Positions 17,255 to 27,600 are shown, numbered from the stretch's first letter. The stretch: DNA of 49,177 nucleotides from JBBIWA01 sp037439425 (GCA_037439425.1 JBBIWA010000031.1:1-49177); one strand, 5' to 3'. Numbers and translations: made by a program. The notes: generated by a model not told the origin, from the letters alone.

Positions 17255-18622
17255 TTAAGGTAACTTCTCCCCAGCCACCGCGGCATCAGCCGGGATGGCG
17301 GATGGCTTTTCGCTTACGCCACGCAGCCACTGCTGCATCTTCTCCATATCTGCGGCCACAGTTCTTGAAGCCGCAAACAAGACGGCAGCCAGCGCCAGGT
17401 TGAGCCAGGGGATGAGGTACATCGCGCTGCGCAATCCGGCAGCTTTGAATGGCTCCAGTTCAGTGGCGCCGGCTTGATGCATCAGTTGTGTGGCGAAGTA
17501 ATCGCTCAGCATCCCAGTGCCCACCGGCCCCAGGCTCGCTCCGAGTACGTACATCGCAAAGAAGTATAATGCCATCGCCGTTCCGCGTAAACTCGGCTCG
17601 ACCACATCCTGAATCGCCGCATAGACCGTCGCGTAGTAGACATACATCAACATCGAGCCCAGCCCCATCAGGATCATAAAGCCCACCAGCTCTCCAGGCG
17701 GCCGGCCCAGCGAAAAGTAGATGCACGGCGCTGAAGCCAACAACGAGAATGTCGCCAGCAGCAGGCGGCCATTGGCTCGCGCCTTGTGAATTCGGTCGGC
17801 CAGCCAGCCACCCCACAGCAAACCCACCACTCCGACCGCACCCAGCGCAAATGCAGAGACATTATTGGCAGCTCTGATATTCAAACCGTGGTAGCGGCTC
17901 AGAAATGCCGTGCAGAACGAATTGACCGCGTACATATTGAAGGTGTGTAGCGCGCCCGCTGCAATAATCCACCACATCGTCGGGATACTCAGCACCAGCC
18001 GGTAAGGCGAACCTTCGCGCCGGCGTCCAGCGTGCTGATAGGCCTCAGCCGCCCCGCGCGGTGGCTCGCGCAGCAGCAGCGCCAGCGCCGCCAGCGCCAA
18101 GCCCGGAATGAGCGCAATGTAGAAAGCCGCACGCCAACCAAAAGCCTGCGCGATCATCCCGCTGAACAGATAACTGAGAAACAGACCCACTGGCAGCCCC
18201 ATCATAAAGATCGAGAGGGCACGCGCGCGTTGATGCGGCGGATAAAGATCGCCGATCAACGAATTGGCCGCTGGCGCACAACTCGCTTCGCCTACTCCAA
18301 CGCCCAGGCGCGTAACAAACAGCGACCAGTAGTTCCAGGCCGCACCTGACGCGGCTGTCAGGAAGCTCCAGAACGCCAGCCCAAGGCTGAGAATCTTCAC
18401 GCGTGACCAGCGATCTGCCAGCCGCCCCAGCGGCACGCCCACAGCCGCGTAGATCAACGTAAAGACCGTCCCCAGCGTGCCCATCGCTGTATCGCTCAAT
18501 TGCCATTCTTTGCGAATCGGCTCGGTCACTGCAGCGATAATCTGCCGGTCATAGAAGTTCATCAGGTTGATGCCAAACAGCACCCATAACGCGAACCACG
18601 CCTGTCTTTTTTGATCGTTCAT
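17255..18622 (-). CDS. MFS transporter, spinster-like
   Basis: This is 455 residues with 12 predicted membrane helices. It has the MFS motif between helices 2 and 3 (GRLADRWSR), an N-terminal NFYDRQII motif, and GVGEASCAPAANSLIGDLYP, which is characteristic of spinster-type major facilitator proteins. Bacterial members are often annotated as exporters of lipids, sugars or drugs, and the substrate is unknown. It sits 18 bp upstream of the metal-binding protein gene in the same direction, so the two may be co-transcribed. Its 5' side abuts the remnant of an RHS gene. Confidence 0.85.
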   Translation of the reverse strand: MNDQKRQAWFALWVLFGINLMNFYDRQIIAAVTEPIRKEWQLSDTAMGTLGTVFTLIYAAVGVPLGRLADRWSRVKILSLGLAFWSFLTAASGAAWNYWSLFVTRLGVGVGEASCAPAANSLIGDLYPPHQRARALSIFMMGLPVGLFLSYLFSGMIAQAFGWRAAFYIALIPGLALAALALLLREPPRGAAEAYQHAGRRREGSPYRLVLSIPTMWWIIAAGALHTFNMYAVNSFCTAFLSRYHGLNIRAANNVSAFALGAVGVVGLLWGGWLADRIHKARANGRLLLATFSLLASAPCIYFSLGRPPGELVGFMILMGLGSMLMYVYYATVYAAIQDVVEPSLRGTAMALYFFAMYVLGASLGPVGTGMLSDYFATQLMHQAGATELEPFKAAGLRSAMYLIPWLNLALAAVLFAASRTVAADMEKMQQWLRGVSEKPSAIPADAAVAGEKLP

Positions 18623-18679
18623 TCTTTCTTCTTATCCTCCCAATGGCCAATAGTCGCATCTGCTCCCCCCTCGCCAGAG

Positions 18680-18985
18680 TCCCGCCATCACTGCTCGGCC
18701 CTCTCACAATTGAGCCGTGGCATCCCCACATGATCCGCTATCAGCCAACCGATCTTAAGACTGTTGCCTGCCACTACCAACATCTGCCCACCGTGATACC
18801 CATAATTCTTCTGCGGACTGCCCACCCAAGCATTGACAGAATACTCTGTCACCAGCTCTCCGTCAAAGCCATAGATCAACCGCGTGTGCTCCCACCACCC
18901 GCCCCACACCTTTCCCACTGGCATCGCGGTAGTAATTCACTCCCCCACCGTTATCCGGCACCGCCTTGGTCACGCGGCTCTCAGT
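18680..18985 (-). pseudogene. RHS/YD-repeat protein remnant, downstream part
   Basis: Minus-strand translation gives GGGVNYYRDASGKGVGR and, after a one-base shift, LIYGFDGELVTEYSVN and GYHGGQMLVV. These are hallmarks of the RHS-associated core near the end of such proteins. A stop follows NCERAEQ, well before a normal core would end. It is broken by a frameshift and a truncation and separated from its upstream part by an IS110 remnant. Confidence 0.7.
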
Positions 18986-19370
18986 ATCAAACCGTTACTG
19001 ACAAGGCTGAGGCGCGCCTGCTTTCGGAGTTACTCCGTGTTGATTACCTGCCCGAGGTCTGGCTGCCTGATGAGCAGACCGAAGAATTGCGCCACTGGGT
19101 GAACGACAGGCAATCGAATGTTGATCGGCAGACTGAGGTCAAGAAGCGCATTCACTCGAGCCTTCATAATTGCCTGCTCGATGGCCTCAATCTCTTCGGT
19201 TCAAAGGAGGGCGCGGCGCCTCTCGACAGACTCGAAGCGACTCAACCGGTTGCTGACGATCCCGGGAGTTTCCCTCTTGGTCGGCGCCGGCTTAGGATCA
19301 ATGACGATCTTTGAAGACTTGAAAACCAAACTGGTTCAGGAAAGAACCGAGAGTGGGCGATTTTTCAGTT
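18986..19370 (+). mobile_element. IS110-family transposase remnant
   Basis: The plus strand encodes DKAEARLLSELLRVDYLPEV, then WLPDEQTEELRHWVNDRQ and EVKKRIHSSLHN. This is typical of the region after the RuvC-like domain in IS110 transposases. After a frame change, RLLTIPGVSLLVGAGLG matches the start of the C-terminal transposase_20 domain. The N-terminal DEDD catalytic part and the internal segment are missing, so it is dead. It lies between the two parts of an RHS remnant. Confidence 0.75.
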
Positions 19371-19575
19371 GACCTGTACATCAATCGGTTGACCGGTACG
19401 TCAATAGTAGTAATTGACCGGTGGTGTGCTATCAGCATAGCTCTTACTCACTGGCCGATTGAGCGCTTCATATGTGATCGTAGTCGTAATCCCAGGGGCA
19501 TCAATCGTCAGTTTCCTATTGTGGTCGTAGTTGAAATCCTTGATCGCCGTCTTGACCAGCCTGCTTGATTCACTG
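19371..19575 (-). pseudogene. RHS/YD-repeat protein remnant, upstream part
   Basis: Minus-strand translation reads KDFNYDHNRKLTIDAPGI followed by YEALNRPVSKSYADSTPP, clear YD repeats, ending at a TGA next to the IS110 remnant. With 18680-18985 it represents one decayed RHS gene with its middle lost and its N-terminal bulk absent. Confidence 0.7.
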
Positions 19576-19651
19576 CCCTCCCGCAGCCAGCAAGAATGCG
19601 TTCGTGAGAGTGAGCCTCAGTTTGCGCCCCATAGGCTCATTAGCCCCTGTG

Positions 19652-22300
19652 TCAATGACAAGCAACAGGAAAGATCGGAATAGTCAAGCTGGCAGCTGTG
19701 GTGAGCGTCAGCTTGTGCAAATGATGGCCTTGATTGAAGGCTGAAGGGTTGGCTGCGGCGCTCGGATTGAAGTTGATCACGCTGCCCAGCAAGGCGCCGT
19801 CGCTGGAGCGCCAGAACTTCATCCAGCCGGTGCGGCCTGGCGGAATCACCTCAGTCAGACGCGGCGTGGTGCGCGGTAGATCGTTGGAGAGCACGCTTCG
19901 GCGCTGGCGCTGGCTCGCGCTGAAGGTAAAGCTGTAGGCCCGCTCTACGTCATCAAAGAGCAGGCCAAAGATCGTGCCGATGGTGCTCGGCCCGGTCATC
20001 AGACTGCCGCCGAAGCGGTTGATCACCAGCAAGGTCGCATTCCCTTCACTCGGACTGGGGATGCTGCTTACGGCCAGCACGCGTGGAGCAGCGTTGTAGT
20101 GCACGCCATCAAATTCAAGCTCTGCGACAAGAGAGCTGGCATCGCAGACGGGCGGCGCTCCGGCCAGGGCTGCGAAAGCTTCTGCGCCCAGGTTGGCAGC
20201 ATGCCCTGAAGCTAGCTTGAAGTACTCGTCGCCGATCAGATAGTTGAAATTGATCGGGCAGCCATGACTATCAACTGCGACTGCCACGAGATAGCCACTC
20301 ATGCCCGGATCCAGGTCGGACATCAAAAAGCTGGCCGTCTGATTCGGAGTCAAGCAAAGATAAGCATCAGCCACCGAAGGGGAGGTGTTATCCACGAAGA
20401 ACAGGTGAACGGCAACTGCTCTGGCAGGATGCGTATTGGTGATACTGATGCGCGTGTTTTCCTGCGCCGGATTGGTGGCATGTGAGCTATAGAGATTGTA
20501 GACGAGCACCGATCCGGCTTTCTGATCGCTGAGCGTAGCGGTGGCTGGCACGACTTCGCCCGGCCCGGGACCTGGACAGTCAGTTTCACCACATTCATCA
20601 ATCGAAGCTGAAGACTCGAACGCACCGTCACGATTCACGTCAAAGCGCACACTCGAGCTGAGACAGAATTGAGTTCCCGGAGGGACTTCATTGAGCAGTT
20701 GCACTTTGTATCTGATGATGGTGGATTGAGCAGCTGCGATGGCGCCGATCACTTTCACCTGCGTTGCAGCTACCAGGCAAGAGCCGCTGGTGGTGGTGCA
20801 AAAAGGAGCGAGCGCGACCATCGGGGCAGGCATTTGCGCGAGATATTCAAAACCTATCTCAAGGTTGCTGCGATTAGTGATCTCCACTTCAACTTCAAGG
20901 ATATTGCCCATGCCAGTGCAGGCTGCTGGGTCGGTCATCTTCACCGTCGCTTGGTTGACGATCTGGGTGAGCGCGCCCGCGCTGGGGCTGAAATCGCTAT
21001 CGCCACTGTATTCAGCCGTGATGGTGTGGATGCCCGCAGCGAGTGAGGCGATAGTGAAAGCAGCTACGCCGCCAGAGAGTGGAATTGCGGTGCTGATCGG
21101 TGAGCCGCCAGCTTTGAAAAGCACCGTGCCGGTAGGCGTGCCTGATGTGCCTGCTGACACGGTCGCGGTGAAAGTCACCGGCTGGTCGAGAATCGAAGGA
21201 TTGGCTGAAGAAACGAGTGTGGTCACAGTGTCATCGTTTGTGATAGTAACACTTCCTTGCCCTTTAGCGACGCTCGCTCCGGTGACATTGGTGACCTTGA
21301 CGAAGAAGCTTTCATCGGGCTCGAAATTCACATCGCCGCTCGTCGTGACCTCGTAGCTCTGCGTCTGGCTGCCTTCGGGGATGAGCTGATTGGCCAGCGG
21401 ATTGGGACTGAAGGGCACGTAGTCATTGTCAGCTACCGTGGCGGTGCCATCCTGCGTGGCAATATCGAATCTGACGCCGCCAGGCCCCGCTGGCGCCGAT
21501 AAGGTGACAGTCAAAGCAACTGTGGTTGTGCCGCCGTGACCTTCTTTGACGGTCACATCACTGACCGATAGCAGCGGCAAGGCCAGTGGAGTGAGCGAAA
21601 AATCATCCACCGCCAGACCATCGTCAGACCCGCTGGCATTGAAGTCAGTCCAGCGAATAAAGAAGCTGGCCCCATGGGCAATACTGAGTCCATCTATCGT
21701 GGCGCTGATCACAGTCCGATTGGCAGCCGCGTTTCCATCGCGCGCTCCAGTCGAGCCTGAAGTCACCGGAGCGATGAAATCCAACGCATCGAAGTCAACA
21801 TAAGTTCCACTCGTCAAACTGGTCGCGTTGGTGCTGTACTGAAAATCCAGCCGGTCAACTCGGCCCGCGCTGCCCAGCCGCCACTGTTCGCCAGTGTAAG
21901 AAATAACCAGCGCCGTGATCGTGACTCCTGTATCGTTGGTGAAGCAGGCGCCGATAGTCGGAATCAAGCTACTGCTCTGCAAGCCACCGAAGGCGCGCTC
22001 AGTGCTGCCGGAACTGCCGAAGCTGTAGGTATTGCCCGTCGAGCTGGAACCGGTGCCTGCCGCGTAAGTCGTATCCGCGCTGCTGCCCGCTTCGCTAAAT
22101 CCCCAGCCTGGCGGAACGAAACTGGAGGTGCCAGAGCTGGCTAGAGTGTCGAAATTCTGCATGTAGGCTGCGCCCAGAGTGGTGAGGCTGATGCTGGTGC
22201 CGGAAGCTGCCGAAATATCTTCGAGTCGCCATCTGAGGCTACTGGCAATCAGCAGTCCAAGAGTGATGAAGCTCCAAAGAACAAGACGAGGTCTGATCAT
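19652..22300 (-). CDS. Secreted surface protein with Calx-beta and Ig-like domains
   Basis: This is 882 residues from the ATG at 22300. A signal anchor (LVLWSFITLGLLIASSL) precedes a region with a lectin- or endonuclease-associated look (FDTLASSGTSS, WTDFNASGSDDGLAVDDF, about 50-240). A Calx-beta domain follows (VKEGHGGTTTVALTVTLS to SVTITNDD, about 250-365). Next is a bacterial Ig-like domain (GTPTGTVLFKAGG to ITAEYSGDSDFSPS, about 370-460). The C-terminal 400 residues have no clear match; part contains ECGETDCPGPGPGEVVPATA. It is predicted to be exported and structural or adhesive. An in-frame start at 22345 adds 15 non-signal-like residues and was not used. No operon partner is seen. Confidence 0.75.
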   Translation of the reverse strand: MIRPRLVLWSFITLGLLIASSLRWRLEDISAASGTSISLTTLGAAYMQNFDTLASSGTSSFVPPGWGFSEAGSSADTTYAAGTGSSSTGNTYSFGSSGSTERAFGGLQSSSLIPTIGACFTNDTGVTITALVISYTGEQWRLGSAGRVDRLDFQYSTNATSLTSGTYVDFDALDFIAPVTSGSTGARDGNAAANRTVISATIDGLSIAHGASFFIRWTDFNASGSDDGLAVDDFSLTPLALPLLSVSDVTVKEGHGGTTTVALTVTLSAPAGPGGVRFDIATQDGTATVADNDYVPFSPNPLANQLIPEGSQTQSYEVTTSGDVNFEPDESFFVKVTNVTGASVAKGQGSVTITNDDTVTTLVSSANPSILDQPVTFTATVSAGTSGTPTGTVLFKAGGSPISTAIPLSGGVAAFTIASLAAGIHTITAEYSGDSDFSPSAGALTQIVNQATVKMTDPAACTGMGNILEVEVEITNRSNLEIGFEYLAQMPAPMVALAPFCTTTSGSCLVAATQVKVIGAIAAAQSTIIRYKVQLLNEVPPGTQFCLSSSVRFDVNRDGAFESSASIDECGETDCPGPGPGEVVPATATLSDQKAGSVLVYNLYSSHATNPAQENTRISITNTHPARAVAVHLFFVDNTSPSVADAYLCLTPNQTASFLMSDLDPGMSGYLVAVAVDSHGCPINFNYLIGDEYFKLASGHAANLGAEAFAALAGAPPVCDASSLVAELEFDGVHYNAAPRVLAVSSIPSPSEGNATLLVINRFGGSLMTGPSTIGTIFGLLFDDVERAYSFTFSASQRQRRSVLSNDLPRTTPRLTEVIPPGRTGWMKFWRSSDGALLGSVINFNPSAAANPSAFNQGHHLHKLTLTTAASLTIPIFPVACH

Positions 22301-22520
22301 AAGCCCGCCTGGAGAAAATGATAGCTCAACGACGGTGGCTGGCACTCAACAGCAGTGAGTGAGGTGGCTTATTGGTAAGGCTATTGTTTCAGATGGTAAG
22401 GATGAGGTGACCAGTGGCAGGCAGTGTAGCTCAGAAACGGCAAACTGGTCAACGACTGATTTGCCTCGATGGTCAAAGGGTGCACGTCTTTATTGTAGGG
22501 TGAAAAAGCAGTAAGTATCG

Positions 22521-22670
22521 GTGGTGAGCCCCGGTGGGGGCCTCAGATGATAGCAAGTCTGAGCCAGCGCGGGTGGGTCCAGGTCTGTAGAGCCTAAGGC
22601 TGCCCCGGCCGTGGCTGGTGGTGGGCGAGAGCTTCCTCTCCGCCAGCGCCCCTAGCGGGGCTAAGGCTTC
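22521..22670. repeat. Short palindromic intergenic repeats
   Basis: Palindromes include TGAGCCCCGGTGGGGGCCTCA (22525-22545) and GCCCCTAGCGGGGC (22648-22661), with CTAAGGCT repeated at 22594-22601 and 22661-22668. They resemble REP-type intergenic sequences. The rest of 22301-22720 shows no gene. Confidence 0.45.
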
Positions 22671-22726
22671 AACCGATCTTCTTTTGACCCTACAATCGTG
22701 ACGTTCACCATGGTCAAAGTTCCCCA

Positions 22727-22754
22727 TTGACTTTATCTTCCTCTGTGCTACACT
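22727..22754 (+). promoter_or_regulatory. Candidate promoter upstream of the HprK/PqqD operon
   Basis: TTGACT and TACACT lie 16 bp apart on the plus strand. It is about 550 bp from the HprK-like gene with a MITE-like element in between, so the link to that operon is uncertain. Confidence 0.35.
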
Positions 22755-22984
22755 TTGCTTGCCATCTCGCCATTATTCACTGCCTTACCAACCAGAGAAA
22801 TATAGCAGTAGCGAGCGTGCTGCTGGAGTGCGTCTTGAGTCAGAGAAGCGGGGAAACAGTGCTCCGCTTCTCCGATGCTCCGAGTGCGGCCAGCGTAGTT
22901 ACAACCCAATGAACAGCTCCAGCCGGCGATCTTGATCTCACCACTCACTGGAAAAGACTGACTCGGTCAATAACAGACTCAATA

Positions 22985-23132
22985 GGGTGCAATTAAAAGT
23001 GGGGCCAGACTGCAACGGCTCGCCCTCACGAGCGCACGCTGCTAGTGGGTACTCCCGCAGCACGCAAGATGCGTGTGCCCTTGAGGGTGATGCGTGCGCT
23101 CGTGAGGGTGAGTCCTACTTTTAATTGCACCC
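22985..23132. mobile_element. MITE-like element 2
   Basis: This 148-bp non-coding element has a perfect 16-bp terminal inverted repeat: GGGTGCAATTAAAAGT at 22985-23000 and its complement at 23117-23132. Internal hairpin arms share CCCTCACGAGCGCACGC. The termini and the GAGCGCACGCT core match element 1. The flanking 9-mers GACTCAATA and GATCCGATA agree at 6 of 9 positions, so a target duplication may have decayed. It sits 170 bp upstream of the HprK-like gene. Confidence 0.75.
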
Positions 23133-23301
23133 GATCCGATAGCTCACTGCATCCGTGGCGCCCTCAGCGCCCGGATAGACCAGTGAGGCTGTCTCCGTCC
23201 TTCTTCCTGATTGAGGACAGGGATGGCAAGGATGTTGACAACCCGGAGCGTGATCCGTGTCCAGCTTGATGATGCCCCGGCTCAAGTGGCGTTCTACCTG
23301 A

Positions 23302-24135
23302 ATGGAAAAACTCGATCGCCTCGGGTGGGCGGCCGGATTCTCATTCACAGCCTATGGCGTGCGCATCGGTCTTCGTGTCAACAATGCGACGGTGTTAGAC
23401 CGCTTGTTTGAGCATCTGCCATTCGGCTGGAAGCTTTCTGCCTCGCCGGTAGTTGAGCGCCTCTACTCTCTGATTGTGGGCGGCTCCAGCGCGGGCTCTC
23501 ATAGTCGGCGCTTCCATTTGCTTTACGGCAATCTGGAGCGCCTGGCGCGGACTTTTGAATTGGCAGAGGTCTTCAACCGGTTGACAGCCGACTTGCGGCT
23601 TTATGTCGCTGAAGCAGCGCGTCGCCGCATCTTTGTGCACGCTGGCGCAGCCGGCTGGCAGGGACGAGCCATCCTCATCCCCGGTCGTAGCTTCAGCGGC
23701 AAAACCACGCTCGTGGCGGAACTGGTCAAAGCTGGAGCGAGATACTATTCGGATGAGTACGCCGTGCTTGACCGGCGTGGCCGTCTGCATCCTTTCCACA
23801 AACCGCTATCGCTGCGCGAAGACAAAACCTGTAAACAGAGAGAGCTCAGTGTCGAATCACTGGGTGGTCAGCTTGGTGTCAAACCTTTGCCCGTCGGGCT
23901 GGTGGTGGTGAGCTGGTACAGGCCCGGGGCCAGGTGGCGCCCTTGCCGACTCTCAGCAGGCCAGGGGGTGCTCCAGTTGCTGGCCAACACAGTATCGGCG
24001 CGCCGCCAAGCGGAGAGCTCTCTACTGACCTTGCAGCAAGTGACTGCCCACGCGCCTGTGTTGAAAGGAGCGCGTGGTGAAGCCAGAGAGATCGTGGATT
24101 CAATCTTCGAGTTATTGGAGAGGGAGAGACCGTGA
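23302..24135 (+). CDS. HprK-like kinase (HPr kinase-related, PqqD-associated)
   Basis: This is 277 residues with a C-terminal-domain-like HPr kinase fold. It has a P-loop PGRSFSGKTT (127-136), an acidic motif SDEYAVLD (150-157), and an N-terminal region GFSFTAYGVRIGLRV that precedes it in this group. It lacks the length and N-terminal domain of true HprK/P, and no HPr or PTS genes are near. In many bacteria this short form sits beside PqqD-domain proteins in peptide-modification or uncharacterised clusters, as here. The next gene starts at a GTG overlapping this stop codon (GTGA), so they are translationally coupled. The start at 23302 has no clear ribosome site. The phosphorylated target is unknown; the coupled peptide precursor is one possibility. 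Confidence 0.78.
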   Translation: MEKLDRLGWAAGFSFTAYGVRIGLRVNNATVLDRLFEHLPFGWKLSASPVVERLYSLIVGGSSAGSHSRRFHLLYGNLERLARTFELAEVFNRLTADLRLYVAEAARRRIFVHAGAAGWQGRAILIPGRSFSGKTTLVAELVKAGARYYSDEYAVLDRRGRLHPFHKPLSLREDKTCKQRELSVESLGGQLGVKPLPVGLVVVSWYRPGARWRPCRLSAGQGVLQLLANTVSARRQAESSLLTLQQVTAHAPVLKGARGEAREIVDSIFELLERERP

Positions 24136-24617
24136 ATGCCGAGGGGAAAAATCAGCTTTTGCCGCGTGCGCGAACTGAGAGATTGGTCGTGTGCGAACTG
24201 GCAGATGAAGTGCTCATCTACGACCTGGAACGCGACCGGGCTCATTGCCTCAATCAGACCGCCGCGTTGGTCTGGAAGCAATGCGATGGACGAACAAGTG
24301 TGCCAGAGATCGCCCGGCGCTTAGAGCAAAGCCTGGGAGCGCCAGTCGCAGAACCTATCGTCTGGCTGGCCCTGAATCAATTGGGACGCAGACACCTGCT
24401 CCAGGAGAGGCTCACGCAGCCAGTCGGAATGGCCAGCCTGTCGCGGCGCAAACTGATCAAGATGATCGGACTAACAGCAGCCGTAGCACTGCCATTGATT
24501 ACCTCAATTGTGGCGCCGACAGCAGTGCAGGCAGCATCTTGCTTGCAGGCAATGAAGGCCTGTACTGCGTCAGCCCAGTGCTGTTCAGGGATTTGTGCCA
24601 GCAATGTTTGCCAATAG
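24132..24617 (+). CDS. PqqD-domain protein fused to a Tat-like signal and knottin-like cysteine tail
   Basis: This is 161 residues from a GTG that overlaps the previous stop codon. Residues 18-90 form a PqqD-type domain (HCLNQTAALVWKQCDG, then TSVPEIARRLE), the fold that binds leader peptides in RiPP pathways. Residues 104-110 read SRRKLIK, close to the twin-arginine consensus. A hydrophobic segment (111-131) and a signal-peptidase-like V-Q-A|A site (132-135) follow. The remaining 27 residues hold six Cys at 137, 144, 150, 151, 155 and 160, spaced C-x6-C-x5-CC-x3-C-x4-C, the inhibitor-cystine-knot spacing. Seen: the domain, motif and spacing. Inferred: release of a disulfide-rich peptide outside the cytoplasm. 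An alternative is that the whole protein is membrane-anchored with a short external tail. The C25 peptidase gene follows 38 nt downstream. Confidence 0.85.
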   Translation: MNAEGKNQLLPRARTERLVVCELADEVLIYDLERDRAHCLNQTAALVWKQCDGRTSVPEIARRLEQSLGAPVAEPIVWLALNQLGRRHLLQERLTQPVGMASLSRRKLIKMIGLTAAVALPLITSIVAPTAVQAASCLQAMKACTASAQCCSGICASNVCQ

Positions 24618-24655
24618 AAGGCGCTATTGAGAATTGCGACGAAACGGAGGGGATT

Positions 24656-27600
24656 ATGGAAAAAGCAAAAAGACATGCTAAACACCTGGTTCTTTTTTCA
24701 CTTTTTCCCCGGTCGCAGCGTATGCGCTTGAATCCAGTTGTCCTGCTCCCGCTCATCCTTGTTGCCATAGTCTACTACTTACCTTCGCCGTCTAAAGCCG
24801 TCTCCACAACCATTCTGATCACAGAGGTTGAAGCTGATCCTAAATTGACTGGGACCGACGACGCTAATGAATGGTTTGAGCTAAAAAACGTCAGCGCTTC
24901 GGCGATTACCTTGAGTGGCTGGACAATCACTGACAACAATAGCTCGGATACCATTCCTACTATCACATTGGGGCCTGGGCAGTGTGTTATTGTCGCAGCG
25001 ACCGCAAACGGTTTCCAATCAGAGCATCCCACTAATACCCACCAAGTCCTCACAGTTGCTGATAGTAAGATTGGTAATGGCCTTAATAATAGTAGTGATC
25101 GCCTCATTCTGAAGGATAATAATGGCACCGAGGTTGATTGCCTATCTTGGGGCAGCGACACCACTTGCTTTTCCCCGGCTGTGTCCACTCCACCAGATAA
25201 CACAGATCAAACAATACAGCGAACGTCAGATACTGACACAGACACCAAAAATGACTGGGCAACAGCGACGGAAACTCCATGCAGCAATCCACCTACTGCT
25301 ATTACTCTTGGTCATTTCGCCGCCGTTAACTACGGTGATGTAACCAGGCTTCAATGGCAAACCGGTTATGAAGTAGACAATCTTGGCTTCAATCTCTATC
25401 GCGAGCAAGATGGGCAGCGGGTTCGTCTCAATCCATCCATCATTGCAGGCTCGGCCCTGTTTGTCGGCTCAAACACAGAGTTGACGGCGGGGCGCTCTTA
25501 CTCCTGGCTTGATCCTCACGCCAAGGCTGGCGCTCAATACTGGCTGGAAGCGATTGACCTGGACGGAAGCAGGCAACTACACGGTCCTATCTTCCCCACT
25601 GAGCTCTCCTCTGCTGAACGGCCACCCGAATCTCAATCTCCTCAAGCCAGACTGCTCGGCCAATTAACGGCTGATGCGCAACTGAGCGAAGCGCTACCAG
25701 AGCAGCAACAATGGCCCGCTTTACTGAAGCAGATGAGTAACGCTTCAACCAGAATGGCCTTCTCTCTCAAGCCTCAGCGCTCAGCAAGTTTGGCCGAGCT
25801 GCCACCCTTACAACAACAATGGGCGCTGGCTGCGCAATCAAGCATCAAACTCGCGGTCAACCGAAACGGTTGGTATCGCGTCACCCAGCCGGAACTGCTC
25901 GCCGTCGGGCTCAATCCCAACGTGGACCCGCGCACGTTCCAGCTTTTCGTCAAGGGAAGAGAAGTGCCTATAGCAGTCACCAGCGCCCAGCCCGCACAGT
26001 TCGGGCCGGCGGATTACATCGAGTTCTATGGACAGGCGCTCGATACTCCTGCGACCGATACTCAAGTCTACTGGCTGACTGCCGGATCGCAGGCAGGCAA
26101 GCGCATCGCGGTCAATTCAGCTCCGGCCGCTGTCTCTCCTTCAACCCGGAGTTTCCCAATGAGCGTCGAGCGCAAAGAGCGGCTGGTCTATTTCGCTTCA
26201 CTACTCAATGGTGAGGCGGAGAACTTCTTCGGGCAAGTGCTCTCAGGCCGCTCCGCTGCGGTTGAGCAGAAGCTGAATCTCAAGCATCTCGATACAGGAG
26301 CTACGACTCAAGCTCAACTCGAGGTCGCCCTGCAAGGCGTTACTTCTCAGGCTCATCAGGTACGCGTGCAAATCAATGAGACTGATGCCGGCACTTTGAG
26401 CTTCGCCAACAGGGACCACGCGGTCGCCCGACTCTCTTTCTCACACTCGGCGTTGCGCGAAGGCGAAAACACCATCAGGCTTACAGTCACTGGTGGTGAA
26501 ACCGATGTGAGCCTGCTTGATTACCTGCGGCTCACTTACGCTCGAACCTATCACGCCGAGAATGACGCTCTCACCTTCAGCGTCGCCTCAGCGCAATCAG
26601 TACGCGTCAGCGGCTTCAGCAATCCGCGCATCCGTGTCTTCGACATTACTGATCCAGATGCGGTGCAGGAGATAGCAGTGCAACCACTGTCTGAAGCGAC
26701 TGGCTATGGCTTCTCGCTATACGTTCCCACCGCCCGCATCTTGATGGCTTTGACCGATCAGCAATACGAACGCCCGGCCGGAATCGTTGCCAACCAGCCT
26801 TCAAGCTGGCACCGGTTCAGCGCTGGCGCCAATCTGGTGCTCATCACGCATCGTGATTTCCGCCCGAGCGTGCAGCCGCTTGTAGAGTTGCGGCAAAGCC
26901 AGGGCTGGAAGGTTGCAGTCGTTGATGTAGAGGACCTCTACGACGAGTTCAGCTACGGAATTCACAGCCCGCAAGCCATCAAAGACTTTCTCCTTCAGGC
27001 GCGCCACTGCTGGTCGCTTCCACCGCGTTATCTTCTACTGGTTGGAGACGGCAGCTTGGATCCGCGCAATTACTTGAAGAAAGGTTACCTCGATCTGGTA
27101 CCCGCCAGGTTGATTGACACGGCTTCGATGGAGACAGCCTCGGATGATTGGTTTGCAGACTTCGATGGCGACGGAGTGGCGGAGCTGGCGGTTGGGCGCT
27201 TGCCGGTCCGCACGCTCGCAGAGGCCAATACGGTGATCTCGAAAATCGTGAGCTTCACGCCTGAGGGCAATCTGCGAGGCGCGGTGCTGGTGAGCGATCG
27301 CCCGAGCGGCTACAACTTTGAAGCGGCCAGTGATCAGTTACGCTCGCTCCTGCCTGCGGCCACGGCAGTGCAAGCAATCAACCGCAGCGAGGGAACAACC
27401 GAAGCTGTGCGGGCCAGGATCATCGAAGCGATCAATCAAGGGCCATCGCTGGTCAATTACCTGGGTCACGGCTCGGTTGATGTCTGGGCAGGTGAGGGGT
27501 TGCTGCGAGCAGCCGACGCCAGCGCGCTGAATAATCGCACAGCACTATCTTTCTTCGCCCTGATGACGTGCTTGAATGGCTACTTTCAGGACCCGGCGCT

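Noticed and set aside
18045..18506. 153-codon frame antisense-shifted in the MFS gene
   Set aside because: It lies in another frame of a clear transporter gene and has no recognisable content.
20739..21356. 205-codon plus-strand frame inside the Calx-beta gene
   Set aside because: Antisense to a well-supported gene, with no domain, no ribosome site and no signal; composition follows from the opposite frame.
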